From contig NZ_JAGSYF010000003.1 in assembly GCF_025685645.1 (NCBI RefSeq), positions 248,001 to 312,000 on the forward strand: a stretch of DNA of 64,000 nt, in the 5' to 3' direction. This document shows, piece after piece, positions 49,865 to 58,425 of this stretch (its first letter is position 1; each line of letters begins with the position of its first letter). A program made the position numbers and the translations under genes. The notes beneath the pieces were generated by a model, which worked only from the letters and a program-made list of their open reading frames with translations, did not search any database and was not told the origin of the DNA. The stretch is from Edaphobacter bradus. GTDB taxonomy: Bacteria; Acidobacteriota; Terriglobia; Terriglobales; Acidobacteriaceae.

Positions 49865-50773
49865 CTAGTCGGCCTTCTTGACCTCGTGGCCGCCAAACGC
49901 GCCACGCATGATCGAGATCATGCGATCCGTAAAGTTATTGACTTCACGCGAGCGTACCCGCCGGATCAGCGACTCTGTAATCACAGGCGCCGAGATGTTC
50001 AGGTCGATCGCCTCCATCACCGTCCACCGTCCCTCACCCGAGTCCGGGACCCACGCCTCAAGCCCCGCCAGCGTCGGATTCTTGTCGAGCGCATCCGCCG
50101 TCAAATCCAGCAGCCACGACCGCACCACCGAGCCCTTCTGCCAGATATGCGAGATCTGTGTCAGGTCCAGCGCCAGCGGTTCCTTCGCCTTCATGATCGA
50201 GAAGCCCTCCGCATACGCCTGCATCAGGCCATACTCGATACCATTGTGAACCATCTTCACGAAGTGCCCCGCGCCCGACGGCCCAACGTGTCCCCAGCCC
50301 TCGGTCGGCGAAGGCGCCAGCGCCTGGAAGATCGGCTTCAGCCGCTCCACGGGAGCCTTGTCGCCGCCAATCATCAGGCTGTAGCCCTCCTTCAGGCCCC
50401 ACACGCCGCCGGAGGTCCCGCAGTCCACATACTCCAGCCCGGTCGCCGTCACAGCCGCATGCCTTCGCTGCGTGTCCTTGTAGTTCGAGTTGCCGCCGTC
50501 GATGATCGTGTCGCCCTGTGACAGCAGCCCTTCAAGACTTGCGATCGTGTGGTCCACCGGATCGCCCGAAGGCACCATGACCCACACCGCGCGCGGAGCA
50601 GAAAGATTCTTCACCAGCTCTTCGAGCGAGTTCACGCCGAGCCCTCCGCTGGCCGTCAGCTTCGCCGTCGTGTCCTTGTTGTAGTCGAAGCCGACTACCT
50701 TGTGACCCGCCTTTTTCAGGCGCTCCGCCATATTGAAGCCCATCTTGCCGAGCCCAATAATTCCCAGTTCCAT
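49865..50773 (-). CDS. gnd: 6-phosphogluconate dehydrogenase, short decarboxylating type
   Basis: 302 residues from ATG 50773, with AAGGAAAGGAAA upstream. Oxidises and decarboxylates 6-phosphogluconate to ribulose-5-phosphate. The Rossmann fold starts MELGIIGLGKMGFNMA; TSGGVWGLKEGYS and the catalytic lysine in GHFVKMVHNGIEYG are present, and DSGEGRWTVMEAIDLNI closes the second domain. At ~300 residues it belongs to the short type that in some bacteria prefers NAD+; cofactor choice cannot be read from sequence here. Confidence 0.95.
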   Translation of the reverse strand: MELGIIGLGKMGFNMAERLKKAGHKVVGFDYNKDTTAKLTASGGLGVNSLEELVKNLSAPRAVWVMVPSGDPVDHTIASLEGLLSQGDTIIDGGNSNYKDTQRRHAAVTATGLEYVDCGTSGGVWGLKEGYSLMIGGDKAPVERLKPIFQALAPSPTEGWGHVGPSGAGHFVKMVHNGIEYGLMQAYAEGFSIMKAKEPLALDLTQISHIWQKGSVVRSWLLDLTADALDKNPTLAGLEAWVPDSGEGRWTVMEAIDLNISAPVITESLIRRVRSREVNNFTDRMISIMRGAFGGHEVKKAD

Positions 50774-50789
50774 AATTGATTTCCTTTCC

Positions 50790-51425
50790 TTAACTAACCT
50801 GAACAGTAATGCCGCACTCAGCGAGCGCAGCGCGCAATTGTGCCGGCGACTCGAAGCGAATCGCGTGCATTCCCATCGCCGACGCAGCATCGCAGTTCTC
50901 CTGCTTGTCGTCGATGAACAAAGCCGTCTCCGGCGGAAGGCCCGAAACATCTGTCGCTGCGCGGTAGATCTCCGCCAGCGGCTTCATCTCGTGCACAGAG
51001 CCCGAGCAGATGAAGTAGTCGAAGTACTGGCCCAGCCCAAACGTATTCAGACGGTACTCATTCAACTCCCGTGATTCATTATTGAGTGTAGCCAGCCGAA
51101 ACTGCCCGCTCTCCCTGAGCTCCTCGAGGATCTCAAAGCTCTCCGGATGCAGCACCCTGCTCTCCCCGCAGACCAGCTTCCACAGCTCCTCGAAGCTCAC
51201 CTTCAACTGCGGATTCGCTCCGAGCACCGTCTTCTCGAAAAAGTCACGCGCCGACATCAACCCGCGCTCCCAGAAGTAGTTCACGCTGTCGTGGACAGCC
51301 TCATACGCCTTCAAGTCGACGCCAAGCCCTGACAGCACTCGCGCTCGCTGGTTCACGTCCCAGCCATTGGTCAGCAGCACCCCGCCGATGTCCCAGAAGA
51401 TCGTCCTGATCGGGCCTTCGCTCAT
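50790..51425 (-). CDS. HAD-family hydrolase (YihX-like)
   Basis: 211 residues from ATG 51425 with GGAGGG upstream; its ATG overlaps the SDR stop by four bases (ATGA). HAD motif I is FWDIGGVL (nucleophile Asp), motif II is TLNNES, and motif III/IV are KPLAEIY and FIDDKQENCDAA. The small cap is inserted after motif I. YihX-like enzymes dephosphorylate sugar phosphates such as glucose-1-phosphate; the pentose-phosphate context fits a sugar-phosphate role, but the substrate is not known. Confidence 0.88.
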   Translation of the reverse strand: MSEGPIRTIFWDIGGVLLTNGWDVNQRARVLSGLGVDLKAYEAVHDSVNYFWERGLMSARDFFEKTVLGANPQLKVSFEELWKLVCGESRVLHPESFEILEELRESGQFRLATLNNESRELNEYRLNTFGLGQYFDYFICSGSVHEMKPLAEIYRAATDVSGLPPETALFIDDKQENCDAASAMGMHAIRFESPAQLRAALAECGITVQVS

Positions 51426-52276
51426 TGGCCCTCCGGAAAGTCCGCGCCTACCGTCGTCTCTTCCCACGCGGCCATCTCTTTCTGCCACCTGTCGAGCTTC
51501 TCGCGCACACGCTTCAGCGCTCCCGCACCCAGCAGCAGCCGCAGCGGAGGATTCGGCGACTCCACGACCTGCATCATCGCGTGGACCGCCTTCAGCGGAT
51601 CGCCCGGCTGCCTGCCGTCCTGCTCGTTCATGTACCGGCGCGCATTGCCCGCAGTAGCATCGTAGTCTGCAATTCGCGTCGAGGCCTCAACGCCCGACCG
51701 TCCCAGAAAGTCCGTGCGGAACGGGCCCGGCTCAATGATCGTGAGGCGAATCCCAAGCGGAGCAACCTCGCCAGCCAGCGCCTCCGACAGCCCCTCCACG
51801 GCGAACTTCGTGCTCTGGTAAAGCCCCCAGCCGGGCCCGGCGGTCACGCCGCCAATCGACGACAGATTCAGAATGTGCCCGCTGCGCTGTTTTCGCAACT
51901 GCGGCAGAAACGACCGCGTCACGCGCAGCAACCCGAAGACATTCGTCTCATACATCGGCGCCAATTCTGCCTCGGAGACCTCTTCAATCGCTCCGGCGAC
52001 GCCGTAGCCCGCATTATTCACCAGAACATCCACGCGCCCGAACCGCTCAATCGTCTTTGCGAGCGCCGCATCCACCTGCGCCTGGTTCGTCACATCCAGC
52101 GGCAACGCCAGCGCCTGCTTCGGATACCTCTGTTCCAGGTCCGCAATCTGCTCCACCTTCCGCGCCGTAGCTACGACATTGCCGCCAGCCTTCAACACCT
52201 CTTCGGCGAGCAACCGGCCAAAGCCCGTCGAACTGCCCGTGATCACCCAGGTGCGCGGATTGTGTGTCTCAGCCAT
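51422..52276 (-). CDS. Short-chain dehydrogenase/reductase
   Basis: 284 residues from ATG 52276 with GGGAGAGGGA upstream. Classical SDR: NAD(P)-binding TGSSTGFG, NNAGYG, catalytic LSSIGG with serine, and YQSTKFAVEGLSEALA (Tyr and Lys), then PGPFRTDF. The tail after residue 230 is longer than usual and ends with an amphipathic stretch (REKLDRWQKEMAAWEETT). Many close relatives are annotated oxidoreductase without a substrate. It lies between rpiB and the HAD gene on the same strand. Confidence 0.9.
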   Translation of the reverse strand: MAETHNPRTWVITGSSTGFGRLLAEEVLKAGGNVVATARKVEQIADLEQRYPKQALALPLDVTNQAQVDAALAKTIERFGRVDVLVNNAGYGVAGAIEEVSEAELAPMYETNVFGLLRVTRSFLPQLRKQRSGHILNLSSIGGVTAGPGWGLYQSTKFAVEGLSEALAGEVAPLGIRLTIIEPGPFRTDFLGRSGVEASTRIADYDATAGNARRYMNEQDGRQPGDPLKAVHAMMQVVESPNPPLRLLLGAGALKRVREKLDRWQKEMAAWEETTVGADFPEGQ

Positions 52277-52319
52277 TCCCTCTCCCAACGATCGTGCTGC
52301 CGTTGCGGCGAACCTGCCT

Positions 52320-52802
52320 CTACAAGCCCAGAGCCGTCCCGGCAACCGGCTGCATGTACTGCTTCTCGATGGCCTTCACCTTGTTCAGACGGCGGACAAA
52401 GCGCTCTTCCTTCGCGATAAAGTTCGCCTTCAGATAGGATTCGACGCACTCAAATGCCAGTGCCGCGCCGATAATCCGCGCGCCCAGCACCAGCACATTC
52501 ATCTCGTCGTGCTCCACGCCCTGGTGTGCCGAGTACGTGTCGTGGCACATGCCCGCGCGAACGCCCGGCATCTTGTTCGCCGCAACACACACGCCCACGC
52601 CCGAGCCGCAGATTAGAATCCCGCGCTCCACCTCGCCCGACATCAGCGCCTTGCCTACCAGCGCCGCAAAATCCGGGTAATCCGAGGGCTCTGTGTTGTA
52701 AGCGCCCAGATCCTGAACGTCATGCCCAAGCTTGCGGACGTAGTCGCGCACCTCTTCCTTCAGAGGAAAGCCTGCGTGGTCGGAGGCGATAGCGATCTTC
52801 AT
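52320..52802 (-). CDS. rpiB: Ribose-5-phosphate isomerase B
   Basis: 160 residues from ATG 52802, with GAGAGG upstream. Converts ribulose-5-phosphate to ribose-5-phosphate. Family motifs: KIAIASDHAGFPLKEEV, YPDFAALVGKAL, ILICGSGVGVCVAANKMPGVRAG and TYSAHQGVEHDEMNVLVLGAR. It follows the tkt terminator, so may head a separate transcript with the SDR, HAD, gnd, zwf, pgl and glk genes. Confidence 0.95.
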   Translation of the reverse strand: MKIAIASDHAGFPLKEEVRDYVRKLGHDVQDLGAYNTEPSDYPDFAALVGKALMSGEVERGILICGSGVGVCVAANKMPGVRAGMCHDTYSAHQGVEHDEMNVLVLGARIIGAALAFECVESYLKANFIAKEERFVRRLNKVKAIEKQYMQPVAGTALGL

Positions 52803-52883
52803 AGGGAAGCCTCTCCCATATCTATTCAACTCTTGGATGCTCGAGAGGGACAACTCGACGCTGCAGCGTACGGATATCGAAAA

Positions 52884-52914
52884 AGCAACGGGCGAGGGAT
52901 GCATCCCTCGCCCG
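52884..52914 (-). terminator. Intrinsic terminator after tkt
   Basis: The 26-base perfect palindrome CGGGCGAGGGAT..ATCCCTCGCCCG at 52889-52914, followed on the minus strand by TTGCTTTTT. It lies just after the tkt stop and before rpiB, and should end or reduce transcription from tkt. Confidence 0.85.
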
Positions 52915-52919
52915 CTCTC

Positions 52920-54926
52920 TTACTTCTTCACCAGCTTCTTTGCTTGCTCAACGATGTGCGCAACGCTGATCCCCAGCTTCTCAAGCGCAATCGCACCGGG
53001 AGCAGAAGCGCCGAATCGATCCAGACCGATCACGCCGCCATTGTGGCCGATGTACTTGTACCAGCCCATTGTTGCGCCCGCCTCTACCGCCAGCTTCGGC
53101 GTGTTCTCCGGGAACAGGCTCGCCTTGTAGGCCGCATCCTGCTCGTCGAACAGCCTGAAGCTCGGCATCGAAACCACCGTCGCGCCAATGCCCGCCGCCT
53201 TCAGCTCCTCAGCCGCCTTCACAATCAGCGAAACCTCCGAACCCGTCGCGATCAGGATGATGTCCTTGCCCGAGGCGTCCAGCGCATACGCGCCCTTCCT
53301 CACGCCCTCGCGAACCTTGTACTTCTCGGCATCGATCACCGGAAGGTCTTGACGCGAGAGCGCCATAAAGCTCGGGCTTTTGCGCTCCAACGCCAACTGC
53401 CAGCATGCAGCCGTCTCGTTCGCGTCCGCCGGACGGAAGTCCGTCAGGTTAGGAATCAGCCGCAGGCTCATCAGGTGCTCAATCGGCTGGTGCGTCGGGC
53501 CGTCCTCGCCCAGGCCCACCGAGTCGTGCGTGAAGATGAACAGCGAGTGCGCGTGCATCAGCGCAGCCATGCGGATTGCCGAGCGCGCGTAGTCCGAGAA
53601 GACAAAGAACGTCGAGCCAAACGGAATCAGCCCGCCGTGCTGCGCCAGGCCGTTCACCATCGCGCACATGCCAAACTCGCGCACGCCGAAGAACACATTG
53701 CGGCCCTTTGGATCGACATGGAAGTTCGGCGAGTCCTTGAAGATCGTCTTCGTCGAAGCTGTCAGGTCAGCCGCGCCGCCCATCAGCTCCGGAACCACGC
53801 CGGCGACTGCGTTCATCACGGTCTGACCTGCGTTGCGAGTCGCAATCGGCTTCTCGGTCGGGAAGATCGGGATCTTCTTCTCCCATCCCGCAGCCAGTTC
53901 ACCCTTCACCACGCGCTCAAACTCGCCCGCTGGTTCCGGATACGCCTTCTTGTACTCCGCAAAGTTCTTGTTCCACTCCTCGCGGACCTTCTTGCCCTTC
54001 TCCTTCGCCTTGGCCCAGTTCTGCGCGGCCTCCTCCGGAACGTAGAAGGTCTTGTCCTCAGGCCAGCCGAGGTTCTTCTTGGTCGCCTTCACGGCCTCGG
54101 CGCCCAGCGCCTCGCCGTGCACCTTGCTGGTGCCGGCCTTCGGGCTGCCGTAGCCGATCACCGTCCGCACGCGGATCAGCGACGGACGCGTCGTCTCCGC
54201 CTTCGCCTTCTGAATCGCATGCTCCAGCGCGACCAGATCGTTGCCGTCGTGCACCATCTGCACATGCCAGTGGTAGCCCTCGAAGCGCCGTGTCACATCC
54301 TCGGTAAAGCTCAGCTCCGTCGGGCCGTCCAGCGAGATCAGGTTGTCGTCATACAGAACGATCAGCTTGCCCAGGCCCAGCGTCCCAGCCAGAGAAGCCG
54401 TCTCGTGCGAGATGCCTTCCATCAGGTCGCCGTCGCCGCACAGCACATAGGTGTAGTGGTCGATGATCGGGTGCTCGTCGCGGTTGTACACCGCGGCCAG
54501 GTGCTTCTCCGCCGTCGCAATACCGACCGCCATGCTGAAGCCCTGTCCGAGCGGACCGGTCGTCACCTCAACGCCCGGGGCCTCGCCGTACTCCGGGTGG
54601 CCCGGCGTGTGCGATCCGAACTGCCGGAACTGCTCCAGCTGCGACATCGGCAGGTCGTAACCCGCCAGGTGCAACACGCCGTACAGAAGTGCCGAAGCGT
54701 GTCCATTCGACAGAACGAAGCGGTCGCGGTTGATCCACTTCGGGTCCGCCGGATCGTACCTCATCAGCTTGTGGTAGAGCAGATACGCAATCGGGGAGCA
54801 GCCAAGAGGCGCGCCGGGATGGCCCGACTTCGCCTTTTCAACGGCATCGACGGCTAGAAAACGGAGAGTATTGATGGACAGCTGGTCAAGGGCATTCTGC
54901 TGGTCTAACTGCTGCTGGTCGCTCAT
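52920..54926 (-). CDS. tkt: Transketolase
   Basis: 668 residues from ATG 54926 with AAGGAAG upstream. Thiamine-diphosphate enzyme of the non-oxidative pentose phosphate pathway. Full-length match: AKSGHPGAPLG, ISHETASLAGTLGLGKLIVLYDDNLISLDG (thiamine-pyrophosphate GDG site is GDGDLMEG), HGEALGAEAVKATKKNLGW, FVFSDYARSAIRMAALM, FTHDSVGLGEDGPTHQPIEHLMSLR, and the C-terminal domain DGASGKDIILIATGSEVSLI. It lies upstream of rpiB, in the same direction, and downstream of the GH15 gene. Confidence 0.97.
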   Translation of the reverse strand: MSDQQQLDQQNALDQLSINTLRFLAVDAVEKAKSGHPGAPLGCSPIAYLLYHKLMRYDPADPKWINRDRFVLSNGHASALLYGVLHLAGYDLPMSQLEQFRQFGSHTPGHPEYGEAPGVEVTTGPLGQGFSMAVGIATAEKHLAAVYNRDEHPIIDHYTYVLCGDGDLMEGISHETASLAGTLGLGKLIVLYDDNLISLDGPTELSFTEDVTRRFEGYHWHVQMVHDGNDLVALEHAIQKAKAETTRPSLIRVRTVIGYGSPKAGTSKVHGEALGAEAVKATKKNLGWPEDKTFYVPEEAAQNWAKAKEKGKKVREEWNKNFAEYKKAYPEPAGEFERVVKGELAAGWEKKIPIFPTEKPIATRNAGQTVMNAVAGVVPELMGGAADLTASTKTIFKDSPNFHVDPKGRNVFFGVREFGMCAMVNGLAQHGGLIPFGSTFFVFSDYARSAIRMAALMHAHSLFIFTHDSVGLGEDGPTHQPIEHLMSLRLIPNLTDFRPADANETAACWQLALERKSPSFMALSRQDLPVIDAEKYKVREGVRKGAYALDASGKDIILIATGSEVSLIVKAAEELKAAGIGATVVSMPSFRLFDEQDAAYKASLFPENTPKLAVEAGATMGWYKYIGHNGGVIGLDRFGASAPGAIALEKLGISVAHIVEQAKKLVKK

Positions 54927-55050
54927 TTTCTTCCTTTTTCGTTCAGGGAGAGGCGCGCACAAGGGCGGCTCTCGATCCATGGTTTGTTTGTGAGGGGCCT
55001 GTCGCTATCAGTGTACAGTCTGAACGGGTTAACTGCATCCTCGGGGCCCA

Positions 55051-57513
55051 TCAGGGGCTGGCCGGCGGAGGCTCAACGATTGAGACTTCGACATTTCTTC
55101 CCAACCAGCGGGGCTCTTGTCCTTCACCCTGCCAGCAAAGCGTAAAAGCAATCTTTCCCGTCTGAGTCGGCGTCGTGGGGATATCGGCATACGCGCCCGC
55201 GAAACCCACGCTGGTCGAGATCAGGTTGTTGACTGTGGCCCAGTTGTCGGTCGAATACACCACTCGGAAGTGTTCATGATCCACAATCCTCAGCGTGTGG
55301 CCGGCGCGGAGCAACGTGAACGGCCGTCCCAGCGTGTAGATCTCCACATGGTTCTGGAACCGGCGCTTTCCATCCGCAGGTGTGTATCGCTCCTGAACCG
55401 CTGAGATGCAATCGAACACCTTGCCGTCCGTCACCGACCGCAACAGCTTCAGGTACTCCGAGTGCGCCCACACCAGCGGCTGCGCCGAACCAGCCGACCG
55501 TCCCAGACATAAGCCCTGTGCAGGAAGATCCTCCTGATCCCAGATCTGCTCCGGCATCATTCCGCCCCTTGAGCTGAACCTCTCCATCGCCGTGATGAGC
55601 GGAGCATAGTCGTTCCCCGCGGCCAGCTCATAGTGTGCCCGCTCGCCGGTCAGTAGCGGCCACGCGCGCCCCTGTCCCCAGCCTTCGAACGGTCCGCCGT
55701 CCTTCTTCTGCCCATAGCCGTCGTGGTTGTAGCGCCGCCAGCACGGCCCGTTCGGCGTGTCGATCTTCAGGCAATGGTCGATCACCTTCAATGAATCCAC
55801 AATCAGTGGATCGTCCGCCCGCCGAATCCCGTAGCGCACCAGCTCCAGAAATCCGCCGTCGACTACGTCGCGCGCCTCAAACACATTCCGCTCGCCCGGC
55901 TCCCGGTTGGCGATCCGGAACGAACCCACCGGCACCGACGCGTCATAAAACGGCTCCCCCGGGCACGGCGGCTTGATCCGCATATAGTGCCGCTTCACAT
56001 CCGGATGCAGCACTCCGTCGCTCGTTGTCGTCCACGCATCCAGGTGCGACTCGATCCAGTCCGCATATGTCTCCAGAAACCCGGCCAGCACCGACGAACC
56101 ATGAAACCGCACGATGTCTGCAGCGCAGATCAGCCCCGAGATCACCGCCGCCAGCGTCGAAGGCGAGTACCCCGCCGTCTCCTCCCACCGCTCCTGCTGC
56201 GTCACCGGAGCGTACTTCACCAGAAACGACGCCGCCCGCTCAACAAACGGAAAGACCTCGAAGTCAGCCAGGGCCTCCTGCTTCCACAACCGCCACGCCA
56301 GGACGATCGGAAATGCCACCTCGTCGAGTTGAATCCCCTGCCAGTACGGCGTCCCATCGATCCAGAAGTTCTGCGCGAAGCTCCCGTCTGCCCGCTGCGT
56401 ACAGGCCAGGTACACCAGCGCCCGCAGCGCGGTCTCTGACCTCCCGCACGCCCCCAGCGACGTCGCCGTCTGCACCATGTCGCGCGTCCACACCAGGTGG
56501 TATCCGCCCAGGTCCGAGTCCCCCTTCGACGCGCCCCACGGAATCGAAGCCGACGCGATAAACGCCCCTGAGTAGGTCTTGTCCTCATGCGCCAGCAGAA
56601 GGTTGTGGCTGATCCGCATCAGCGCACCGCCATCGGTCGCCGCCCCGGCCAGCCGCTCCGGCGAGGCCGCGCGCCCCCACTGCTGCAGGAACCGCTTCTG
56701 GTGGTTCTCAAACGGGGTCGCCAGCGTCTGCATCATCCCCGCCAGCGCCGCATGATGACCGTCGCCGAACGCAATCGCAATCGTGAACTCCCGGTGCTTC
56801 GCGAGATCGATCTCGCCCATCACAGCAATGTTGCCGTCCAGCGCCTCACCGAACTGCCACTTCATCTTCATATCGCCGAACAGGTCCTGGTAGCCATCGC
56901 TCGCGCCTACATAGCCGCACGACGAGCGTGAAAACCCGCAGCTCGCCCCCATCGCCAGCGAAGTCTCCCCCTTCCATGCCAGCAGGCAGCGCTTCCCCGC
57001 CACATCCACAGATCGCGCCGAGTTCCCCGCTCCGCCGCCGTTCAGGTGCGGAGCCAGCAGCGCGTAGCACTTCATCCGCGAGAGCACCGCCTCATCACCC
57101 TCGACCTTTACGTTCATGATCACCGTCGAAAAGTGCGGATTCGACAGCACCACCTTCGTCACCTTGTAGAGCTCGCCGGACTCTATCGCCGTCCACCGCA
57201 CAGCCAGCGCATCGCCATCAACGTACTCGAGGCGGTACTTGAGATCGCGCTTCTCCTCGTGGAAGAACGTCTCGCCGTCGGTGAACAGCAGCTCCATATC
57301 GCGCGTCTGCGGACGGTCGATCGTCGGGTAGTAGATCTCATTCAGCGTGCCGTGCGACATCGTGTACCACACGCGGCTCGAAGCCGAGTACGCGGTCCCC
57401 ACAGTGTCCTTGTCGCTCGACGTCCAGCGCGGCTCCAGGCCAGGCGCTCCAAACGCCGGACCATCGTCTTCCAGCCAGCGGTAGCTTGCAATCGGTTCGC
57501 TCATCATTTTCAT
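55051..57513 (-). CDS. Glucoamylase-like glycoside hydrolase, GH15
   Basis: 820 residues from ATG 57513 (GTG 57528 is possible). An N-terminal beta-sandwich (VGTAYSASSRVWYTMSHGTLNEIYYPTIDRP) precedes the (alpha/alpha)6 barrel. Barrel stretches typical of GH15: SIPWGASKGDSDLGGYHLVWTRDMVQTATSLGA, DGSFAQNFWIDGTPYWQGIQLDEVAFPI, RYNHDGYGQKKDGGPFEGWGQGRAWPLLTGERAHYELA, and GMMPEQIWDQEDLPA with the catalytic glutamates in the usual positions. It has no signal peptide, so it is cytosolic and releases glucose from alpha-glucans such as glycogen. Glucokinase and zwf in the same run would use that glucose. Confidence 0.92.
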   Translation of the reverse strand: MKMMSEPIASYRWLEDDGPAFGAPGLEPRWTSSDKDTVGTAYSASSRVWYTMSHGTLNEIYYPTIDRPQTRDMELLFTDGETFFHEEKRDLKYRLEYVDGDALAVRWTAIESGELYKVTKVVLSNPHFSTVIMNVKVEGDEAVLSRMKCYALLAPHLNGGGAGNSARSVDVAGKRCLLAWKGETSLAMGASCGFSRSSCGYVGASDGYQDLFGDMKMKWQFGEALDGNIAVMGEIDLAKHREFTIAIAFGDGHHAALAGMMQTLATPFENHQKRFLQQWGRAASPERLAGAATDGGALMRISHNLLLAHEDKTYSGAFIASASIPWGASKGDSDLGGYHLVWTRDMVQTATSLGACGRSETALRALVYLACTQRADGSFAQNFWIDGTPYWQGIQLDEVAFPIVLAWRLWKQEALADFEVFPFVERAASFLVKYAPVTQQERWEETAGYSPSTLAAVISGLICAADIVRFHGSSVLAGFLETYADWIESHLDAWTTTSDGVLHPDVKRHYMRIKPPCPGEPFYDASVPVGSFRIANREPGERNVFEARDVVDGGFLELVRYGIRRADDPLIVDSLKVIDHCLKIDTPNGPCWRRYNHDGYGQKKDGGPFEGWGQGRAWPLLTGERAHYELAAGNDYAPLITAMERFSSRGGMMPEQIWDQEDLPAQGLCLGRSAGSAQPLVWAHSEYLKLLRSVTDGKVFDCISAVQERYTPADGKRRFQNHVEIYTLGRPFTLLRAGHTLRIVDHEHFRVVYSTDNWATVNNLISTSVGFAGAYADIPTTPTQTGKIAFTLCWQGEGQEPRWLGRNVEVSIVEPPPASP

Positions 57514-57683
57514 TAGAGCGCAAAACACCCGATCGGGTCACTTCGCCCTGCGAAAGAATCGTGAACCTCACCTTGCGCTATCATCGGGAGGGCTGCGAGC
57601 CTGACCAGGTGCATCGCATCCTAACCGGACAGCATCGAATACAGTCAGGCCTGGCTGGCACAACAAAAGACAGGAGATGAAAC

Positions 57684-58298
57684 GTGGCACACGAACTTCC
57701 GCCTCTGCCCTACGACTACGCGGCGCTTGAGCCCCACATCGACGAAGCGACCATGAAGCTTCACCATGACAAGCACCACCAGGCTTACGTCACCAATCTC
57801 AACGGCGCCATCGAGAAGCACCCCGACCTCGGCTCCAAGACCGCCGAGGAGCTCCTGAAGAACCTCGACGCCGTCCCCGAGGACGTCCGCGCCACTGTCC
57901 GCAACAACGGCGGAGGCCACGTCAACCACACCATGTTCTGGCAGATCATGAAGCCCAAGGGCGGCGGCGACCCCACCGGCGACATCGCGGCCCAGATCAA
58001 GGCCGACTTCGGCGACTTCGAGTCCTTCAAGAAGCTCTTCAACGAGACCACCGCCAAGCAGTTCGGCTCCGGCTGGGGCTGGCTCATCTTCACCGGCGGC
58101 AAGCTGAAGATCGTCACCACTCCCAATCAGGACAACCCTCTCTCGCAGGGCCACTACCCCATCCTCGGCAACGACGTCTGGGAGCACGCCTACTACCTCA
58201 AGTACCAGAACCGCCGCCCCGACTACCTCGCCGCCTGGTGGAACACCGTCAACTGGGACGAGGTCAACAAGCGCTTCGCCACCGCAAAGAAAAAGTAA
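57684..58298 (+). CDS. sod: Superoxide dismutase, Fe/Mn family
   Basis: 204 residues from GTG 57684, with CAGGAG seven bases upstream. Cytosolic enzyme that converts superoxide to oxygen and peroxide. Metal ligands: H27 in MKLHHDKHH, the second His in [11 protein letters not shown], and Asp and His in [11 protein letters not shown]. The [11 protein letters not shown] and NQDNPLSQG patterns lean to manganese or a cambialistic enzyme, but iron cannot be excluded. It is divergent from the GH15 gene. Confidence 0.96.
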   Translation: MAHELPPLPYDYAALEPHIDEATMKLHHDKHHQAYVTNLNGAIEKHPDLGSKTAEELLKNLDAVPEDVRATVRNNGGGHVNHTMFWQIMKPKGGGDPTGDIAAQIKADFGDFESFKKLFNETTAKQFGSGWGWLIFTGGKLKIVTTPNQDNPLSQGHYPILGNDVWEHAYYLKYQNRRPDYLAAWWNTVNWDEVNKRFATAKKK

Positions 58299-58314
58299 CC
58301 CAACTCCTAATATC

Positions 58315-58348
58315 GGAAAAGGGCTGCCCCGAGCAGCCCTTTTCCTTT
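58315..58348 (+). terminator. Intrinsic terminator after sod
   Basis: 13-bp perfect stem (GGAAAAGGGCTGC, five-base loop, GCAGCCCTTTTCC) followed by TTTGCCC. Confidence 0.85.
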
Positions 58349-58425
58349 GCCCAAAATTTAAGGAATTGACGCTACTCGCCGACCCGACTACTCTGGGCTC
58401 CCTCCCAGACAGGTCAGGTGTAAAC

